DNA from: Limnohabitans sp. INBF002
GTDB taxonomy: Bacteria; Pseudomonadota; Gammaproteobacteria; Burkholderiales; Burkholderiaceae_C
DNA: 64,000 nt
Reading direction: 5' to 3'
Assembly (NCBI RefSeq): GCF_027924905.1
Contig: NZ_AP027055.1
Location: forward strand, 310,001-374,000
Part shown: piece by piece, positions 33,106 through 43,255 of the stretch
Numbering within the stretch: position 1 is the first letter of the stretch
How the letters are laid out: every line of letters starts with the position of its first letter
Translations under genes and position numbers: made by a program
The notes under the pieces: generated by a model
The model's database searches: none
What the model was told of the DNA's origin: nothing
Seen by the model: the letters and a program-made list of their open reading frames with translations, nothing else

Positions 33106-33774
33106 ATGAGCGCACTCGATTTTTCTTTTGTCGAATGGGACATCTTCAATAAGTTTGTGTTGAAGGGCATGTTGTTCAGCATTGAGCTGACCATCATCGC
33201 CACCGTGGGCGGCATTGTGTTTGGCACCATCCTCGCGCTCATGCGCTTGTCGGGCAACAAAGTGCTGGAACTGCCAGCTGTCATCTACGTGAACGGCATG
33301 CGCTCCATCCCCTTGGTGATGGTGATTCTGTGGTTCTTCTTGCTGATTCCGTTTTTGATTGGCCGTTCCATCGGGGCTGAGCTGTCCGCCACGATCACCT
33401 TTGTGGCTTTTGAAGCGGCGTACTTCAGCGAAATCATGCGTGCGGGCATTCAGTCCATTCCGCGTGGTCAGGTGATGGCCGGTCAAGCCTTGGGCATGAG
33501 CTACAGCCAGAACATGCGCCTGATTGTTTTGCCGCAAGCCTTTCGCAACATGATTCCTGTGTTGCTCACGCAAACCATCATCTTGTTCCAAGACACCTCG
33601 CTGGTCTACGCCATCGGTGCGTATGACTTGCTCAAGGGCTTCGTCACCGCAGGCAAGATTTATGGCCGCGTGGAAGAGGTGTACATCTTGGCCGCCTTGG
33701 TGTACTTCGTGATTTGTTTTGGCCTCTCGGCCCTCGTGCGTCGCTTGCAAGCGCGCATTGCCATCATTCGTTAA
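33106..33774 (+). CDS. gltK: Glutamate/aspartate ABC transporter permease GltK
   Basis: Second permease subunit, 222 residues with about five membrane helices. The EAA motif is [20 protein letters not shown], and [17 protein letters not shown] marks the pore side. It pairs with GltJ and contacts GltL. It starts two bases after the gltJ stop. Confidence 0.92.
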   Translation: MSALDFSFVEWDIFNKFVLKGMLFSIELTIIATVGGIVFGTILALMRLSGNKVLELPAVIYVNGMRSIPLVMVILWFFLLIPFLIGRSIGAELSATITFVAFEAAYFSEIMRAGIQSIPRGQVMAGQALGMSYSQNMRLIVLPQAFRNMIPVLLTQTIILFQDTSLVYAIGAYDLLKGFVTAGKIYGRVEEVYILAALVYFVICFGLSALVRRLQARIAIIR

Positions 33775-33818
33775 GCGTCGCGAAGAATGCGCGTTCAATA
33801 TTCGAGCTGGAGTTCATC

Positions 33819-34556
33819 GTGATTGAATTAAAAAATGTTTCCAAGTGGTACGGCCCCGTTCAGGTACTGAACAACTGTTCCACCAGTATTAAAAAAGGTG
33901 AGGTGGTGGTGGTTTGCGGCCCCTCAGGCTCGGGCAAATCCACCCTCATCAAAACCATCAATGCCTTGGAACCTTTCCAAGAAGGCGAGATTTTTGTAGA
34001 CGGCATCGCCGTGCATGGCAAAGACACCAACCTGCCCAAACTGCGCAGCCGCGTGGGCATGGTGTTCCAGCACTTTGAGCTGTTTCCCCATTTGTCGGTG
34101 ACCGAGAACCTGACCATTGCGCAGCAAAAGGTCTTGGGTCGCAGCGAAGAAGAAGCCCGCGCACACGGTTTGAAATACTTGGAGCGCGTGGGCCTGATGG
34201 CGCACAAAGACAAGTTCCCAGGCCAGCTCTCAGGAGGTCAACAACAACGCGTGGCGATTGCCCGTGCTTTGAGCATGGATCCGATCGTGATGTTGTTTGA
34301 TGAACCCACCTCTGCTCTTGACCCCGAGATGGTGGGCGAGGTGTTGGACGTGATGGTGGACCTAGCCAACGAAGGCATGACTATGATGTGCGTGACCCAC
34401 GAAATGGGCTTTGCACGCAAAGTCGGCAGCCGCGTGATCTTCATGGATGTGGGCGGCAAGGTGTTGGAAGATTGTTCGAAGGATGAGTTCTTCAACCACC
34501 CAGAAAACCGTCAACCACGGACCAAAGAGTTCTTGAACAAAATCTTGGCGCACTGA
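33819..34556 (+). CDS. gltL: Glutamate/aspartate ABC transporter ATPase GltL
   Basis: ABC ATPase of 245 residues. Walker [13 protein letters not shown]-loop [10 protein letters not shown], signature [15 protein letters not shown], Walker [13 protein letters not shown] and H-loop VTHEMGFA are all intact. The GTG at 33819 (CTGGAG upstream) is the best start, as the product then begins [11 protein letters not shown]; the longer open frame overlaps gltK. Confidence 0.94.
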   Translation: MIELKNVSKWYGPVQVLNNCSTSIKKGEVVVVCGPSGSGKSTLIKTINALEPFQEGEIFVDGIAVHGKDTNLPKLRSRVGMVFQHFELFPHLSVTENLTIAQQKVLGRSEEEARAHGLKYLERVGLMAHKDKFPGQLSGGQQQRVAIARALSMDPIVMLFDEPTSALDPEMVGEVLDVMVDLANEGMTMMCVTHEMGFARKVGSRVIFMDVGGKVLEDCSKDEFFNHPENRQPRTKEFLNKILAH

Positions 34557-34557
34557 T

Positions 34558-34583
34558 ACCTAATTGGGGTCAGATCCTAATTA
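34558..34583. repeat. Short AATTGGGGTCAGATCC-type motif, possible transposase-family footprint
   Basis: CCTAATTGGGGTCAGATCC followed by TAATTAA resembles the GGGGTCAGA sequences that border REP-associated tyrosine transposase (RAYT) genes. No such transposase is in the window, so this would be a remnant. Confidence 0.35.
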
Positions 34584-34604
34584 ACTCGGCTTTGTCTGTG
34601 TTCG

Positions 34605-34633
34605 AAAGGCGTCTCTTTATGGGGCGCCTTTTT
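34605..34633 (+). terminator. Terminator of the glt operon
   Basis: AAAGGCG / CGCCTTT stem with a loop of about 12 bases, then TTTTTG. It lies about 50 bases after gltL. Confidence 0.75.
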
Positions 34634-34683
34634 GTTTGCCTTGTTATTTGTGTTCGTGAAGCTTTCACGCCGGAGAGGGTTGC

Positions 34684-34751
34684 GCGGCTTGGGCACGGCG
34701 GCTTCCTCATGCTGGAGTACCAGAAATCGTCAGCCGCCGTACCCAAGCCGC
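34684..34751. repeat. Long hairpin A with the shared 28-base loop (core on minus)
   Basis: Arms of 20 bases (34684-34703 and 34732-34751, GCGGCTTGGG... / ...CCCAAGCCGC) pair with a single mismatch that is a T-G pair on the minus strand. The 28-base loop (34704-34731), read on minus, starts GACGATTTCTGG and ends CCAGCATGAGGA. The same loop occurs in hairpin B in the opposite orientation. No U-run follows, so it is not an ordinary terminator. No protein frame of note crosses it. Confidence 0.85.
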
Positions 34752-34884
34752 CCAACTGGTGTTGGTTGAAACATTTCAGGCGATTGTTTTTACGTTGGCT
34801 TATTGCGTAGGACCGCAAGGGCAGTCATCGTCGAGGCAACTTGTGTGCACCAACAGTCCAAACCAAGCTTTTGTAAGCCGCAGT
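34752..34884. other. Gene-free spacer between the two hairpins
   Basis: Within the 439-base interval between gltL and pyrC this 133-base part holds no credible ORF, no RNA gene and no repeat that I can see. Short open frames crossing it on both strands only translate the hairpin core and look like chance. Confidence 0.6.
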
Positions 34885-34962
34885 CTGTGGGTAGAGGGCA
34901 TGGGCAGGTGACGATTTCTGGTACCCCAGCATGAGGAACCTGCCCATGCCCTCTGCCCACAG
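34885..34962. repeat. Long hairpin B with the shared 28-base loop (core on plus)
   Basis: Arms of 25 bases (34885-34909 and 34938-34962, CTGTGGGTAGAGGGC... / ...CTCTGCCCACAG) pair fully if one T-G pair is allowed. The 28-base loop (34910-34937) is identical to the loop of hairpin A in 27 of 28 positions, while the arms have no resemblance to those of A. It ends 33 bases before pyrC. The loop itself contains CTGG/CCAG, a nested small hairpin. Confidence 0.85.
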
Positions 34963-34995
34963 CGAGCCCAGAAACAAAAAAGCGACAATCAGGAC

Positions 34996-36027
34996 ATGAC
35001 GCAACAAATCACCATCACAAAACCCGATGACTGGCACCTGCACGTGCGCGATGGCGCTGCACTCAACACCGTGGTGCCCCACACCGCCGCCGAATTTGGC
35101 CGCGCCATCATCATGCCCAACCTCAAGCCTCCCGTCACCACGGCAGCGCAAGCGCTTGAGTACAAACAGCGCATCTTGGCCGCTGTGCCGCAAGGTGTCA
35201 GCTTCGAGCCTCTGATGACGCTCTACCTCACCGACAACTTGCCCGCCGACGAAATCGCCCGCGCCAAAGATGCAGGCGTGGTCGCCGCCAAGCTCTACCC
35301 CGCAGGCGCCACCACCAACAGCGATGCCGGTGTGACGGACATGCGCAAGACCTACAAAACACTCGAAGCCATGCAAAAGGCGGGCATGTTGTTGTTGGTG
35401 CACGGTGAAGTCACCAGCCCCGACATCGACTTGTTTGACCGCGAAGCCGTGTTCATCGACACCCAGCTCATTCCGCTGCGCAAAGACTTTCCCGAACTCA
35501 AAATCGTGTTCGAGCACATCACCACCGCCGAAGCTGCGCAATACGTGGCCGCAAGCGACAAGTACACCGGCGCCACCATCACCGCGCACCACTTGCTGTA
35601 CAACCGCAACGCCATCTTCACCGGCGGCATTCGCCCACACTATTACTGCTTGCCCGTGTTGAAGCGCGAGACACATCGCCAAGCTTTGGTGAAAGCGGCC
35701 ACCAGTGGCTCACCCAAATTCTTCTTGGGCACCGACAGCGCGCCACACCCTGCTCAGCTCAAAGAACACGCCACAGGTTGTGCCGGTTGCTACACCGCCC
35801 ACGCGGCCATGCCCATGTACGCTGAAGCGTTTGACAACGCGGGCGCGCTCGACAAACTCGAAGGCTTTGCCAGCTTCCACGGCGCAGACTTTTACGGTTT
35901 GCCACGCAACACTGGCACGCTCACGCTGCGTAAAGAAAGCTGGACGCCGCCCGAGAGCTTTGCGTTTGGCGAAGCTGATTTGAAACCTTTGCGCTCTGGC
36001 GAGGCCTTGCCTTGGCGCGTGGTTTAA
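34996..36027 (+). CDS. pyrC: Dihydroorotase
   Basis: Zinc enzyme that closes carbamoyl-aspartate to dihydroorotate in pyrimidine synthesis. The 343 residues are the class II (PyrC) length. Metal ligands H14 and H16 lie in [10 protein letters not shown], the carbamylated lysine is K99 in [12 protein letters not shown], later His ligands are in HGEV, FEHITT and [11 protein letters not shown], and the catalytic Asp is in LGTDSAPH. The ribosome binding site is AGGA just before the ATG. Confidence 0.96.
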   Translation: MTQQITITKPDDWHLHVRDGAALNTVVPHTAAEFGRAIIMPNLKPPVTTAAQALEYKQRILAAVPQGVSFEPLMTLYLTDNLPADEIARAKDAGVVAAKLYPAGATTNSDAGVTDMRKTYKTLEAMQKAGMLLLVHGEVTSPDIDLFDREAVFIDTQLIPLRKDFPELKIVFEHITTAEAAQYVAASDKYTGATITAHHLLYNRNAIFTGGIRPHYYCLPVLKRETHRQALVKAATSGSPKFFLGTDSAPHPAQLKEHATGCAGCYTAHAAMPMYAEAFDNAGALDKLEGFASFHGADFYGLPRNTGTLTLRKESWTPPESFAFGEADLKPLRSGEALPWRVV

Positions 36028-36992
36028 AGAAACCCGCAAACCCCTCAGCCGCAACGCGCACACCCAACACGGCCCGTTGCAGCAATGCAGCTGCTGACGC
36101 GAGCCAGCCAGCCGTGTTTGGTGGTGATGTTTTGGCAAGCATTGATTGGTCTCAACCGTGGTTCGCGCCTTGGCGTGAACTCGGTGAGCCCATAGCACAC
36201 CGAGCGCTACAACAGCAAAACGTGGCCGAAGCACTCAACGCGATATCGAATACAGCCAAGTGTGAGGTCAGCGCTGGTTCGGGTGATATTGCGAGCAAAG
36301 CGAGCGTGAGCACGAACAGTGCTGGCCTTGCACTTGGCGATGCCAACGAGGTGAAGTTCGTCCCCCAATCAGCCTTGCCCGAAGGTCAAGCCTACGAAGA
36401 CTTCATTTTCAAAACCGCGCAAGTCCCCACACGCGATGGCCTGCATGACTTCTTCAACGGCCTGTGTTGGCACCGCTTCCCGCTGGCCAAACGCCGCTTG
36501 AATCAGCTGCAAGCCACAGAGATCGACACCCAAGGCATTCGCGCCACGCGCGGTCCCGTGCGCGATGCGCTCACGCTGTTCGATGAAAACGTGGTGCTCA
36601 TGCACGCGCCCGACGACGTATGGGCTGCCTTGCAAGCGCGCGATTGGCTGAGGCTGTTTGTGGACTTGCGTGAGCAATGGCAGCAGGTACACCTCGTGCT
36701 TTTCGGCCACGCCTTGCTGGAGAAACTCGTCACGCCCTACAAGTCCATCACCGGTCATGTGTATCGTGTGGACAGCCACGTCAACCCGCACGATGAAGCT
36801 GCGCTGGATGCGTGGCTGGTGCAAGACTTGCAGCCCGCCAAACTCGCCACCAAACCCTACGAGCCTCTGCCAGTTTTGGGCGTGCCAGGCTGGTGGCCTG
36901 CCAACCAAGATCGCGCTTATTACGAAGACGTGAACGTCTTTCGCCCTAAGCGAGAGGTGGTTGCGCCGCAGATGAAACTTCTGGCGAAGTAG
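36012..36992 (+). CDS. DUF3025 family protein
   Basis: Conserved bacterial protein of unknown function. The recognisable part starts near [11 protein letters not shown] and includes YEDFIF, the DUF3025 centre [21 protein letters not shown], then [11 protein letters not shown] and the C-terminal [15 protein letters not shown]. As written it starts at a TTG overlapping pyrC by 16 bases and has 326 residues. A GTG at 36114 is possible, and the first 34 residues look low in conservation. It is a soluble protein with no signal peptide. Coupling to pyrC suggests cotranscription only. Confidence 0.75.
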   Translation: MARGLKKPANPSAATRTPNTARCSNAAADASQPAVFGGDVLASIDWSQPWFAPWRELGEPIAHRALQQQNVAEALNAISNTAKCEVSAGSGDIASKASVSTNSAGLALGDANEVKFVPQSALPEGQAYEDFIFKTAQVPTRDGLHDFFNGLCWHRFPLAKRRLNQLQATEIDTQGIRATRGPVRDALTLFDENVVLMHAPDDVWAALQARDWLRLFVDLREQWQQVHLVLFGHALLEKLVTPYKSITGHVYRVDSHVNPHDEAALDAWLVQDLQPAKLATKPYEPLPVLGVPGWWPANQDRAYYEDVNVFRPKREVVAPQMKLLAK

Positions 36993-37120
36993 CTGCCAAA
37001 ACGCCCACTCTCTTTGCCTAATTTCTGTGTGGATTTTTCATCCACTTCCATTGAATCTGCCGCATTCGCCCCTACCATTTGAAACAGCGGACTTTTTCAT
37101 TCCCCGCTGAAAAGGAAACC

Positions 37121-37996
37121 ATGAAACGCATTCTTCTGTTCGTCCTCACCAACCTCGCCGTCATGGTGGTGCTGGGGGTCGTCGCCAGTTTGCTCGGCGT
37201 CAACCGCTACCTCACGTCCAACGGCTTGAACTTGTCGGCCTTGCTGGGCTTCTCGCTCATTATGGGTTTTGGCGGTGCCATCATTTCGCTCTTGATGAGC
37301 AAGCCCATGGCCAAGTGGAGCACGGGCGCGCACGTCATCAACCAACCCTGCAACCAAGACGAAGCTTGGTTGGTCAGCGTGGTGCAACGCTTGTCTGAGC
37401 GTGCTGGCATCGCCATGCCCGAAGTGGCCATCTACGAAGGTGAGCCCAATGCCTTTGCCACCGGTGCCTTTAAAAACTCAGCCTTGGTGGCGGTGTCTAC
37501 CGGTTTGCTGCAAGGCATGACCAAAGAAGAAATTGAAGCCGTGCTGGGCCACGAGATTGCCCACGTCGCGAACGGCGACATGGTCACGCTCACGCTCATC
37601 CAAGGCGTGCTCAACACCTTTGTGGTGTTCTTGAGCCGCGTCATCGGCTACTTTGTCGACAACATGCTGCGCAGCAAAGACGACGAATCCACCGGCCCCG
37701 GCATGGGCTACTACATCACCAGCTTCGTGCTGGACATCGTGCTGGGCTTTGTGGCCAGCATGATCGTGGCGTGGTTCAGCCGTCACCGCGAATTCCGTGC
37801 GGACGAAGGCTCGGCGCAGCTCTTGGGCAACAAGCAACCCATGATCAACGCCTTGGCCCGTTTGAACAGCATGCAAGCCGGCAACTTGCCACCCAGCGTG
37901 GCCGCGATGGGCATCACCGGTGGTTTGGGCAAGCTGTTTGCCTCGCATCCGCCGTTGGAAGAGCGCATTGCTGCCTTGCAAAACGCGCCGCGTTGA
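37121..37996 (+). CDS. htpX: Membrane zinc protease HtpX
   Basis: Inner-membrane M48 metalloprotease in quality control of membrane proteins. The 291 residues start at the ATG at 37121 (AAAGGAAACC upstream). Two N-terminal membrane helices lie at about 4-24 and 35-55, the zinc site HEIAH is at residues 144-148, two more helices follow, and the third zinc ligand is the Glu in [12 protein letters not shown]. Its length and order are standard. Single gene. Confidence 0.95.
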   Translation: MKRILLFVLTNLAVMVVLGVVASLLGVNRYLTSNGLNLSALLGFSLIMGFGGAIISLLMSKPMAKWSTGAHVINQPCNQDEAWLVSVVQRLSERAGIAMPEVAIYEGEPNAFATGAFKNSALVAVSTGLLQGMTKEEIEAVLGHEIAHVANGDMVTLTLIQGVLNTFVVFLSRVIGYFVDNMLRSKDDESTGPGMGYYITSFVLDIVLGFVASMIVAWFSRHREFRADEGSAQLLGNKQPMINALARLNSMQAGNLPPSVAAMGITGGLGKLFASHPPLEERIAALQNAPR

Positions 37997-38053
37997 TGGC
38001 GTAGGCCACGGTGCTCAGGCATGAAACGGTATTGTTGAGATGAAGTTTTTTCT

Positions 38054-39208
38054 GTGAATCAACCCGCGTCACCTTGGACGGTCGCCCCAGCGCAAGCTGT
38101 GGCGACCGTTGCCATTCAGCCTGCCGCTGAACTCACGCCTGCGCAAAAACGTTTCAACACCTTGCTGGCGCGTGTCTCGCAGTTGTCTGATTCGATTGCG
38201 AATTTAGAGGCGTTGTCCACGCAGCACCGCAGCAGTCACTTGACCGCCATGAGCGCTTTGAAAAGCCAAGAAGACGCCGCGCGTAAAAACCTGTTGCTGT
38301 TTTTAGATGGCCGCTTGCACAGTGCCGAACTGACCGCCACTCACCGACGCAGTGCCACGCAAATCATTCTTGCGCTATGCGAAGCGCTAGAGCACAAAAA
38401 CGACGGCCAAGTGCAAGCCGTGTTCAACCAACACCACAGCGAAGAAGACGCCCAAGCCTTGGCCGAAGAGGCGCTTGCAGGTGCCGAACATGCCAAAGCC
38501 GTGTTTGAAGATTTGTTTGGCAAGCCCTTGCACGGCGCGGACGATTTGCACACCGCAGAGGCCGTGTTTGAAGCCGGTTTACGCCAATACCGCGAACAGC
38601 AACAGCGTTTAGAAGACAAACGCCAAGCCAAGAAGGCCAAGAAAAAACCAGCCGCTCGCCAGCTCAAAGACGCGCAACAAAAGATGGATGCCAACACCGC
38701 GCTACGCACCGTGTATCGCCAACTCGCCAGCGCCTTGCACCCCGACCGCGAACCCGATGAGGCCGAGCGCTTGCGTAAGACCGCGCTGATGAGCGAAGTC
38801 AACGCGGCGTATGACCGCAAAAACTTGTCGGAACTGCTCAAGCTGCAATTGCAGATTGCACAGATCGACAGCGCAGCGTTGAGCCGCATCGCCGATGACA
38901 AACTCAACGCCATGTGCCTGCTGCTCAAAGAGCAAGTGGAAGCATTGGAAGAAGACGAAGCCCAAGCCCAGTTTGAAATTCGCCACTATCTTGGCGTGAA
39001 CGAACTCGACCACATCAGTGCCGAGAGCTTGGCACGCGCACTCGCCATTCAGTTGCGTGACAAAGAGCATGAGGTGGACATGCTGGAGCGCGACTTGCGC
39101 CGCATTCAAAACGAAGCTGAGTTGAAGCGCTGGCTCAAAGAACAAGCGCAGCTGGCCAAGGAAGCGCGGGCTGAGCTGACGGATTTAGACCGGTTGCTCT
39201 ACCGCTGA
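38054..39208 (+). CDS. Coiled-coil protein with a J-domain-like segment
   Basis: I recognise no full-length family. The 384 residues are Ala/Gln/Glu-rich and largely helical. Near residues 217-262 the segment LRTVYRQLASALHPDREPDE has the HPD tripeptide between two helices, followed by LMSEVNAAYDRKNL, which resembles a DnaJ J-domain. A basic stretch (KRQAKKAKKKPAARQ) precedes it. The rest would form coiled coils. The GTG start has no strong ribosome binding site. A DnaK co-chaperone role is possible but inferred. Confidence 0.6.
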   Translation: MNQPASPWTVAPAQAVATVAIQPAAELTPAQKRFNTLLARVSQLSDSIANLEALSTQHRSSHLTAMSALKSQEDAARKNLLLFLDGRLHSAELTATHRRSATQIILALCEALEHKNDGQVQAVFNQHHSEEDAQALAEEALAGAEHAKAVFEDLFGKPLHGADDLHTAEAVFEAGLRQYREQQQRLEDKRQAKKAKKKPAARQLKDAQQKMDANTALRTVYRQLASALHPDREPDEAERLRKTALMSEVNAAYDRKNLSELLKLQLQIAQIDSAALSRIADDKLNAMCLLLKEQVEALEEDEAQAQFEIRHYLGVNELDHISAESLARALAIQLRDKEHEVDMLERDLRRIQNEAELKRWLKEQAQLAKEARAELTDLDRLLYR

Positions 39209-39215
39209 AATATTG

Positions 39216-39246
39216 AAAAAAGGCTCGCATTTGCGAGCCTTTTTGT
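39216..39246. terminator. Bidirectional terminator between the J-domain-like gene and cysK
   Basis: AGGCTCGCA / TGCGAGCCT perfect stem (39221-39240) with a TT loop, A-run before and T-run after, between two converging genes. Confidence 0.93.
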
Positions 39247-39270
39247 TGGTCCTAATGAGCACTTGATGGG

Positions 39271-40188
39271 TTAGACCGGCAAGTAACCTTCCACCGACAA
39301 GTAACGCTCGCCCGTGTCGTAGTTAAAGCCCAGCACGGTGGCGCCCGCAGCAATCTCTGGCAGCTTCTGCGCAATCGCAGCCAGCGTCGCACCCGACGAA
39401 ATGCCGACCAACAAACCTTCTTCTGCCGCACTGCGGCGGCCCATTTCGCGGGCGGCATCGGCTTCGACTTGAATCACGCCATCGAGCAACGTGGTGTCCA
39501 GGTTTTTAGGAATGAAGCCCGCGCCAATGCCTTGGATCGGGTGGGGTGCGGGGGCGCCGCCTGAAATGACGGGCGAGGCCGTGGGTTCCACCGCATACAC
39601 CTTCAGGCGAGGCCATTTGGCTTTGAGCACTTTGGCCGCGCCTGTTAAATGGCCGCCCGTGCCCACGCCGGTGATGAGCACGTCTACGCCTTCGGGGAAG
39701 TCCGCGATGATTTCTTGCGCGGTGGTGCGAGTGTGCACGTCGATGTTGGCGGGGTTTTCAAACTGTTGTGGAATCCATGCGCCAGGTGTTTGTGCTGCCA
39801 GTTCTTCGGCGCGGGCGATGGCGCCCTTCATGCCTTTTTCGCGGGGTGTCAAATCAAACGTGGCGCCGTAGGCCAGCATCAAGCGGCGGCGTTCGATGCT
39901 CATGCTGTCAGGCATGACCAAGATGAGTTTGTAGCCTTTCACAGCGGCCACCATGGCCAAGCCCACGCCTGTGTTGCCCGAGGTGGGCTCGATGATGGTG
40001 CCGCCTGCTTTGAGCGCGCCCGACTTTTCTGCTGCTTCCACCATCGCCAAAGCGATGCGGTCTTTGATGGAGCCACCGGGGTTGGTGCGCTCGGACTTGA
40101 CCCACACCTGATGCGTGTTGCCAAACAAATGGTTGATACGAATGTGTGGCGTGTTACCGATGGTGTCTAAAACGCTGTTGGCTTTCAT
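39271..40188 (-). CDS. cysK: Cysteine synthase A (O-acetylserine sulfhydrylase)
   Basis: PLP enzyme that makes cysteine from O-acetylserine and sulfide. In 305 residues the PLP lysine is in [11 protein letters not shown], the substrate loop is [26 protein letters not shown] and KGMKGAI follow, then [20 protein letters not shown] (quoted from the family-specific part) and [10 protein letters not shown]. The [10 protein letters not shown] block favours CysK over CysM. The start overlaps the COG2509 gene stop by four bases. Confidence 0.93.
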   Translation of the reverse strand: MKANSVLDTIGNTPHIRINHLFGNTHQVWVKSERTNPGGSIKDRIALAMVEAAEKSGALKAGGTIIEPTSGNTGVGLAMVAAVKGYKLILVMPDSMSIERRRLMLAYGATFDLTPREKGMKGAIARAEELAAQTPGAWIPQQFENPANIDVHTRTTAQEIIADFPEGVDVLITGVGTGGHLTGAAKVLKAKWPRLKVYAVEPTASPVISGGAPAPHPIQGIGAGFIPKNLDTTLLDGVIQVEADAAREMGRRSAAEEGLLVGISSGATLAAIAQKLPEIAAGATVLGFNYDTGERYLSVEGYLPV

Positions 40189-42008
40189 GGGTTGCTCCTA
40201 GAAGAAATGATGTGTCGTGCGACGGCTTCGCCGACTTTAATGCCATCCACGCCCGCCGACAAAATGCCGCCCGCATAACCCGCACCTTCGCCTGCGGGGT
40301 AAAGACCTGCTAGGTTGGGGCTTTGCAAGCTGTCGTCTTCGCGTGCGATGCGCAGGGGCGATGAGGTGCGTGTTTCCACACCTGTCATCACTGCGTCGTG
40401 CATGTCAAAGCCTTTGATTTTTTTACCGAACACCGGCAGCGCTTCGCGCATGGCGGTGATGGCGTAGTCGGGCAGCGCGCTGTTGAGGCTGACCATCTTC
40501 ACGCCGGGTTTATAAGACGGCGCCACACTGCCCAAGGCGGTGGAGGCACGGTCGGCCACAAAGTCGCCCACCAGTTGAGCGGGCGCTTCGTAGGTACTGC
40601 CGCCCAGTGTGTAGGCGTGGGCTTCGAGTTGGCGTTGCAGCACCAAGCCTGCGAGCGGGTGGTAGCCACCGGGCGCATCGTGTGTGGTGTGGCGCACGGC
40701 GTTGCCCAGCTCTTGGCCCAACTCGGCTTCAAAGGCGGCGGGGTCTGTGGGGTAATCGCTGGGGTCAATGCTCACCACGATGCCGGCGTTGGCGTTGCGT
40801 TCGGCGCGTGAGTATTGGCTCATGCCGTTGGTCACCACACGGCCTGCTTCGCTGGTGGCGGCCACCACGGTGCCGCCGGGGCACATGCAAAAGCTATACA
40901 CGGCACGGCCGTTTTCAGCGTGGTGCACCAGCTTGTAGTCGGCTGCGCCCAGCAGCGGGTGGCCCGCGTGTTGGCCCCAACGTGCGCGGTCAATCACGCC
41001 TTGCGGGTGCTCAATGCGCACACCCACTGAAAACGGTTTGGCCTCCATCGCCACCGCATGGCGATGCAGCATGGTGAACGTGTCGCGCGAACTGTGGCCC
41101 AGCGCCATCACCACGTGGTGGGTGGGTAGGGTGTAGGTCTCGCCCGTGGCGTGGTTGTGAATGCGCAGCGCTCGGATGGCTCTGGACGCATGGCTCGCGG
41201 TGTCTTCGTACTCGATATCCACCACGCGTTGCTCAAAGCGCACCTCGCCACCGAGGCGAATGATTTCTTCGCGCAGCCCTTCCACCACCTTCACCAGCTT
41301 GAACGTGCCGATGTGCGGGTGCGCGGTGAACAAAATTTCTTCGGGTGCACCAAAGCGCACAAACTCGTTCATCACCTTGCGGCCCAGGTGGCGCGGGTCT
41401 TTGATTTGGCTGTACAGCTTGCCGTCCGAAAACGTGCCTGCACCACCTTCGCCAAACTGCACGTTGCTCTCGACGTTCAAAATCTTTTTACGCCACAGGC
41501 CCCAAGTGTCTTTGGTGCGTTGACGCACGGTGGTGCCGCGCTCAATCACGATGGGCTTGAAACCCATTTGCGCCAACACCAGCGCCGCAAAAATTCCGCA
41601 CGGCCCAAAGCCCACCACCACGGGGCGTTCGCCTTGGTTTTTGCCCCAATCACCTGGTGCGTGGGCGGGCGCATGCCACGTCATGTCGGGCGTGGGTTGA
41701 ATGTGTGAGTTTTTTGCGTACTTCGCCAGCAGTGCAGCCTCTTGCGACGGATCAACCAAGGTGATGTCCACGATGTAGACCACCAGCAAGTTTTGTTTAC
41801 GGGCGTCAAAGCTGCGTTTGAACACCTCCAGCGTGGCGATGGCGTCTGTCGCCACACCCAAGGCTTCAGCGGCCAAGGTGCGCAACGCATCGAGAGGGTG
41901 AGGTGGAAGCTGGCGGTCTGCCTCGGTTTCGGCGGGCGCATCGGCAGCGCGGCGTTCTTCTACAGGCAGGGCAGACAGCGGGAGTTTGAGTTCTGAGAGT
42001 CGAATCAC
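40185..42008 (-). CDS. COG2509-type FAD-dependent oxidoreductase
   Basis: Flavoprotein dehydrogenase of 607 residues. The N-terminal 110 residues form a small alpha/beta domain; the dinucleotide-binding fold opens [20 protein letters not shown] (about residues 129-148). [17 protein letters not shown] follows, and the C-terminus carries [21 protein letters not shown], the FAD closing motif. This is the uncharacterised FAD dehydrogenase family COG2509; the substrate is unknown. It begins with GTG. Coupling to cysK by overlap suggests a sulfur or redox link, unproven. Confidence 0.85.
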   Translation of the reverse strand: MIRLSELKLPLSALPVEERRAADAPAETEADRQLPPHPLDALRTLAAEALGVATDAIATLEVFKRSFDARKQNLLVVYIVDITLVDPSQEAALLAKYAKNSHIQPTPDMTWHAPAHAPGDWGKNQGERPVVVGFGPCGIFAALVLAQMGFKPIVIERGTTVRQRTKDTWGLWRKKILNVESNVQFGEGGAGTFSDGKLYSQIKDPRHLGRKVMNEFVRFGAPEEILFTAHPHIGTFKLVKVVEGLREEIIRLGGEVRFEQRVVDIEYEDTASHASRAIRALRIHNHATGETYTLPTHHVVMALGHSSRDTFTMLHRHAVAMEAKPFSVGVRIEHPQGVIDRARWGQHAGHPLLGAADYKLVHHAENGRAVYSFCMCPGGTVVAATSEAGRVVTNGMSQYSRAERNANAGIVVSIDPSDYPTDPAAFEAELGQELGNAVRHTTHDAPGGYHPLAGLVLQRQLEAHAYTLGGSTYEAPAQLVGDFVADRASTALGSVAPSYKPGVKMVSLNSALPDYAITAMREALPVFGKKIKGFDMHDAVMTGVETRTSSPLRIAREDDSLQSPNLAGLYPAGEGAGYAGGILSAGVDGIKVGEAVARHIISSRSNP

Positions 42009-42077
42009 AAGCGTGTGGCCCGTGGTGATCGGGCAAGTTATGAATGGAATTGCAAATTATCCGTCGATAATCAGGGT

Positions 42078-42430
42078 GTGAAGCTCGCTAGGCCGTCGCT
42101 GGTGCAATCTGGGAAACCAGGCACTGGAGGAACGTCCGGACTGCGAAGGACAGCGTAAGAGGTAACACCTCTCCACCGTGAGGTGAGGATCAGAGCAACA
42201 GAGACGAGCCGATTTAGTTCGGGTGAAACGGGCAATCTCTACGCGCAGCAATACCAAGTAGGCCAGCCCCGAGGGCGCGGTTCGCCGCGTTCCTTGATCT
42301 TGTGGTCCGCAGGAATGGTTGGCGGGTAGGTAGCACCGAGCCGAGTGGGCGACCCTCGGCCCAGATTAATGACGGTCACGCGTGGGGCAACCCGCGTGCA
42401 CAGAATCCGGCGTATCGGCGAGCTTCACAC
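42078..42430 (+). ncRNA. rnpB: RNase P RNA, bacterial class A
   Basis: Catalytic RNA that trims tRNA 5' ends. The ends pair (GTGAAGCTCGC with GCGAGCTTCAC, helix P1). The conserved core is plain: GGAGGAACGTCCGG near 42123, GATCAGAGCAACAGAG near 42187, AATACCAAGTAGG near 42250, and AGATTAATGAC near 42363, followed by ACAGAATCCGGCGTATCGG. About 350 nt is the normal length. It lies between two diverging genes; ends are set by P1 pairing and are accurate to a few bases. Confidence 0.96.
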
Positions 42431-42496
42431 TTTTATTTCCCCCGAGATTTCTCTCGTTCGCTTGGGCTGACGTGCATCTCACTTTGAAAGAACGAG

Positions 42497-43255
42497 ATGC
42501 CACACCCAACGCCCGACGACGATTTTGAAAAACCCATCGTGCATGAAACGGCTCTGAGTAAGTCGATGGTGTTTTCAGACATCGACATTCAAAGCCGCAT
42601 GAGCGTGGCACGGCCCGATGAGCTGCAGTTTGAGTACACGCGTTTGATGATGGGCGTGCTGCTGTTTCAGCCGCAACCCAAACGCATCTTGATGGTGGGC
42701 TTGGGCGGTGGTTCACTCGCCAAGTTTTGTTACAAGCATTTGCCCCACACGCACATCACCGTGGTCGAGATCAACCCACACGTCATTGCGCTGCGCCAAA
42801 GCTTTTGCATTCCCGATGACGACGTACGCTTTCAAGTGCTGCAAATGGATGCAGCAGACTTCATGGCGCAGACCGAGCAAAGCTTTGATGTGGTGATGGT
42901 CGATGGCTTTGATCCACAAGGCATGCCCGAGCAGCTGTGTTCGCCGCAGTTTTATTCAGATTGCCGACGCGTGTTGACTTCAGGCGGTGTGGCGGTGGCC
43001 AACTTGCACCGATTCAGCGCGTACCGTGATGTGTATGTAGACCGCATGGAGTCTGCCTTTGATGGGGCGCTGTGGGTGGTCAACGCACCCGGCACGACCA
43101 ACTGCGTGGTGTTTGCGATGCACGATTTTTCTAAAGACACAAAAATCACTTACAGCAAACACAAGCCTGCGCACATGAGCGATGAGGCGTGGGCGCAATT
43201 CTCGCCCAGCGTGGCGCGGGTGTTTTTAGCGACGCAAGCGCCTGCGCAGACTTAG
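42497..43255 (+). CDS. Spermidine synthase-like (aminopropyltransferase fold) protein
   Basis: SAM-binding Rossmann protein of 252 residues. RILMVGLGGGSLAKFCYKHL is the glycine motif, ITVVEINPHVIALR supplies the acidic ribose ligand, DAADFMA and DVVMVDGFDPQGMPEQLCS follow, and GGVAVANLHR comes near the end. In true aminopropyltransferases the Asp of the DxxD-type loop binds polyamine; here VDGFDPQG resembles it only partly. Its substrate is therefore uncertain. It starts about 66 bases after rnpB. Confidence 0.78.
   Translation: MPHPTPDDDFEKPIVHETALSKSMVFSDIDIQSRMSVARPDELQFEYTRLMMGVLLFQPQPKRILMVGLGGGSLAKFCYKHLPHTHITVVEINPHVIALRQSFCIPDDDVRFQVLQMDAADFMAQTEQSFDVVMVDGFDPQGMPEQLCSPQFYSDCRRVLTSGGVAVANLHRFSAYRDVYVDRMESAFDGALWVVNAPGTTNCVVFAMHDFSKDTKITYSKHKPAHMSDEAWAQFSPSVARVFLATQAPAQT

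Noticed and set aside
32815..33798. A 327-residue minus-strand frame across gltJ-gltK
   Set aside because: Gln/His/Asn-rich antisense translation of two clear permease genes.
34592..34810. A 72-residue plus frame in the glt-pyrC spacer
   Set aside because: It crosses the terminator and hairpin A and only translates the repeat core; no ribosome binding site.
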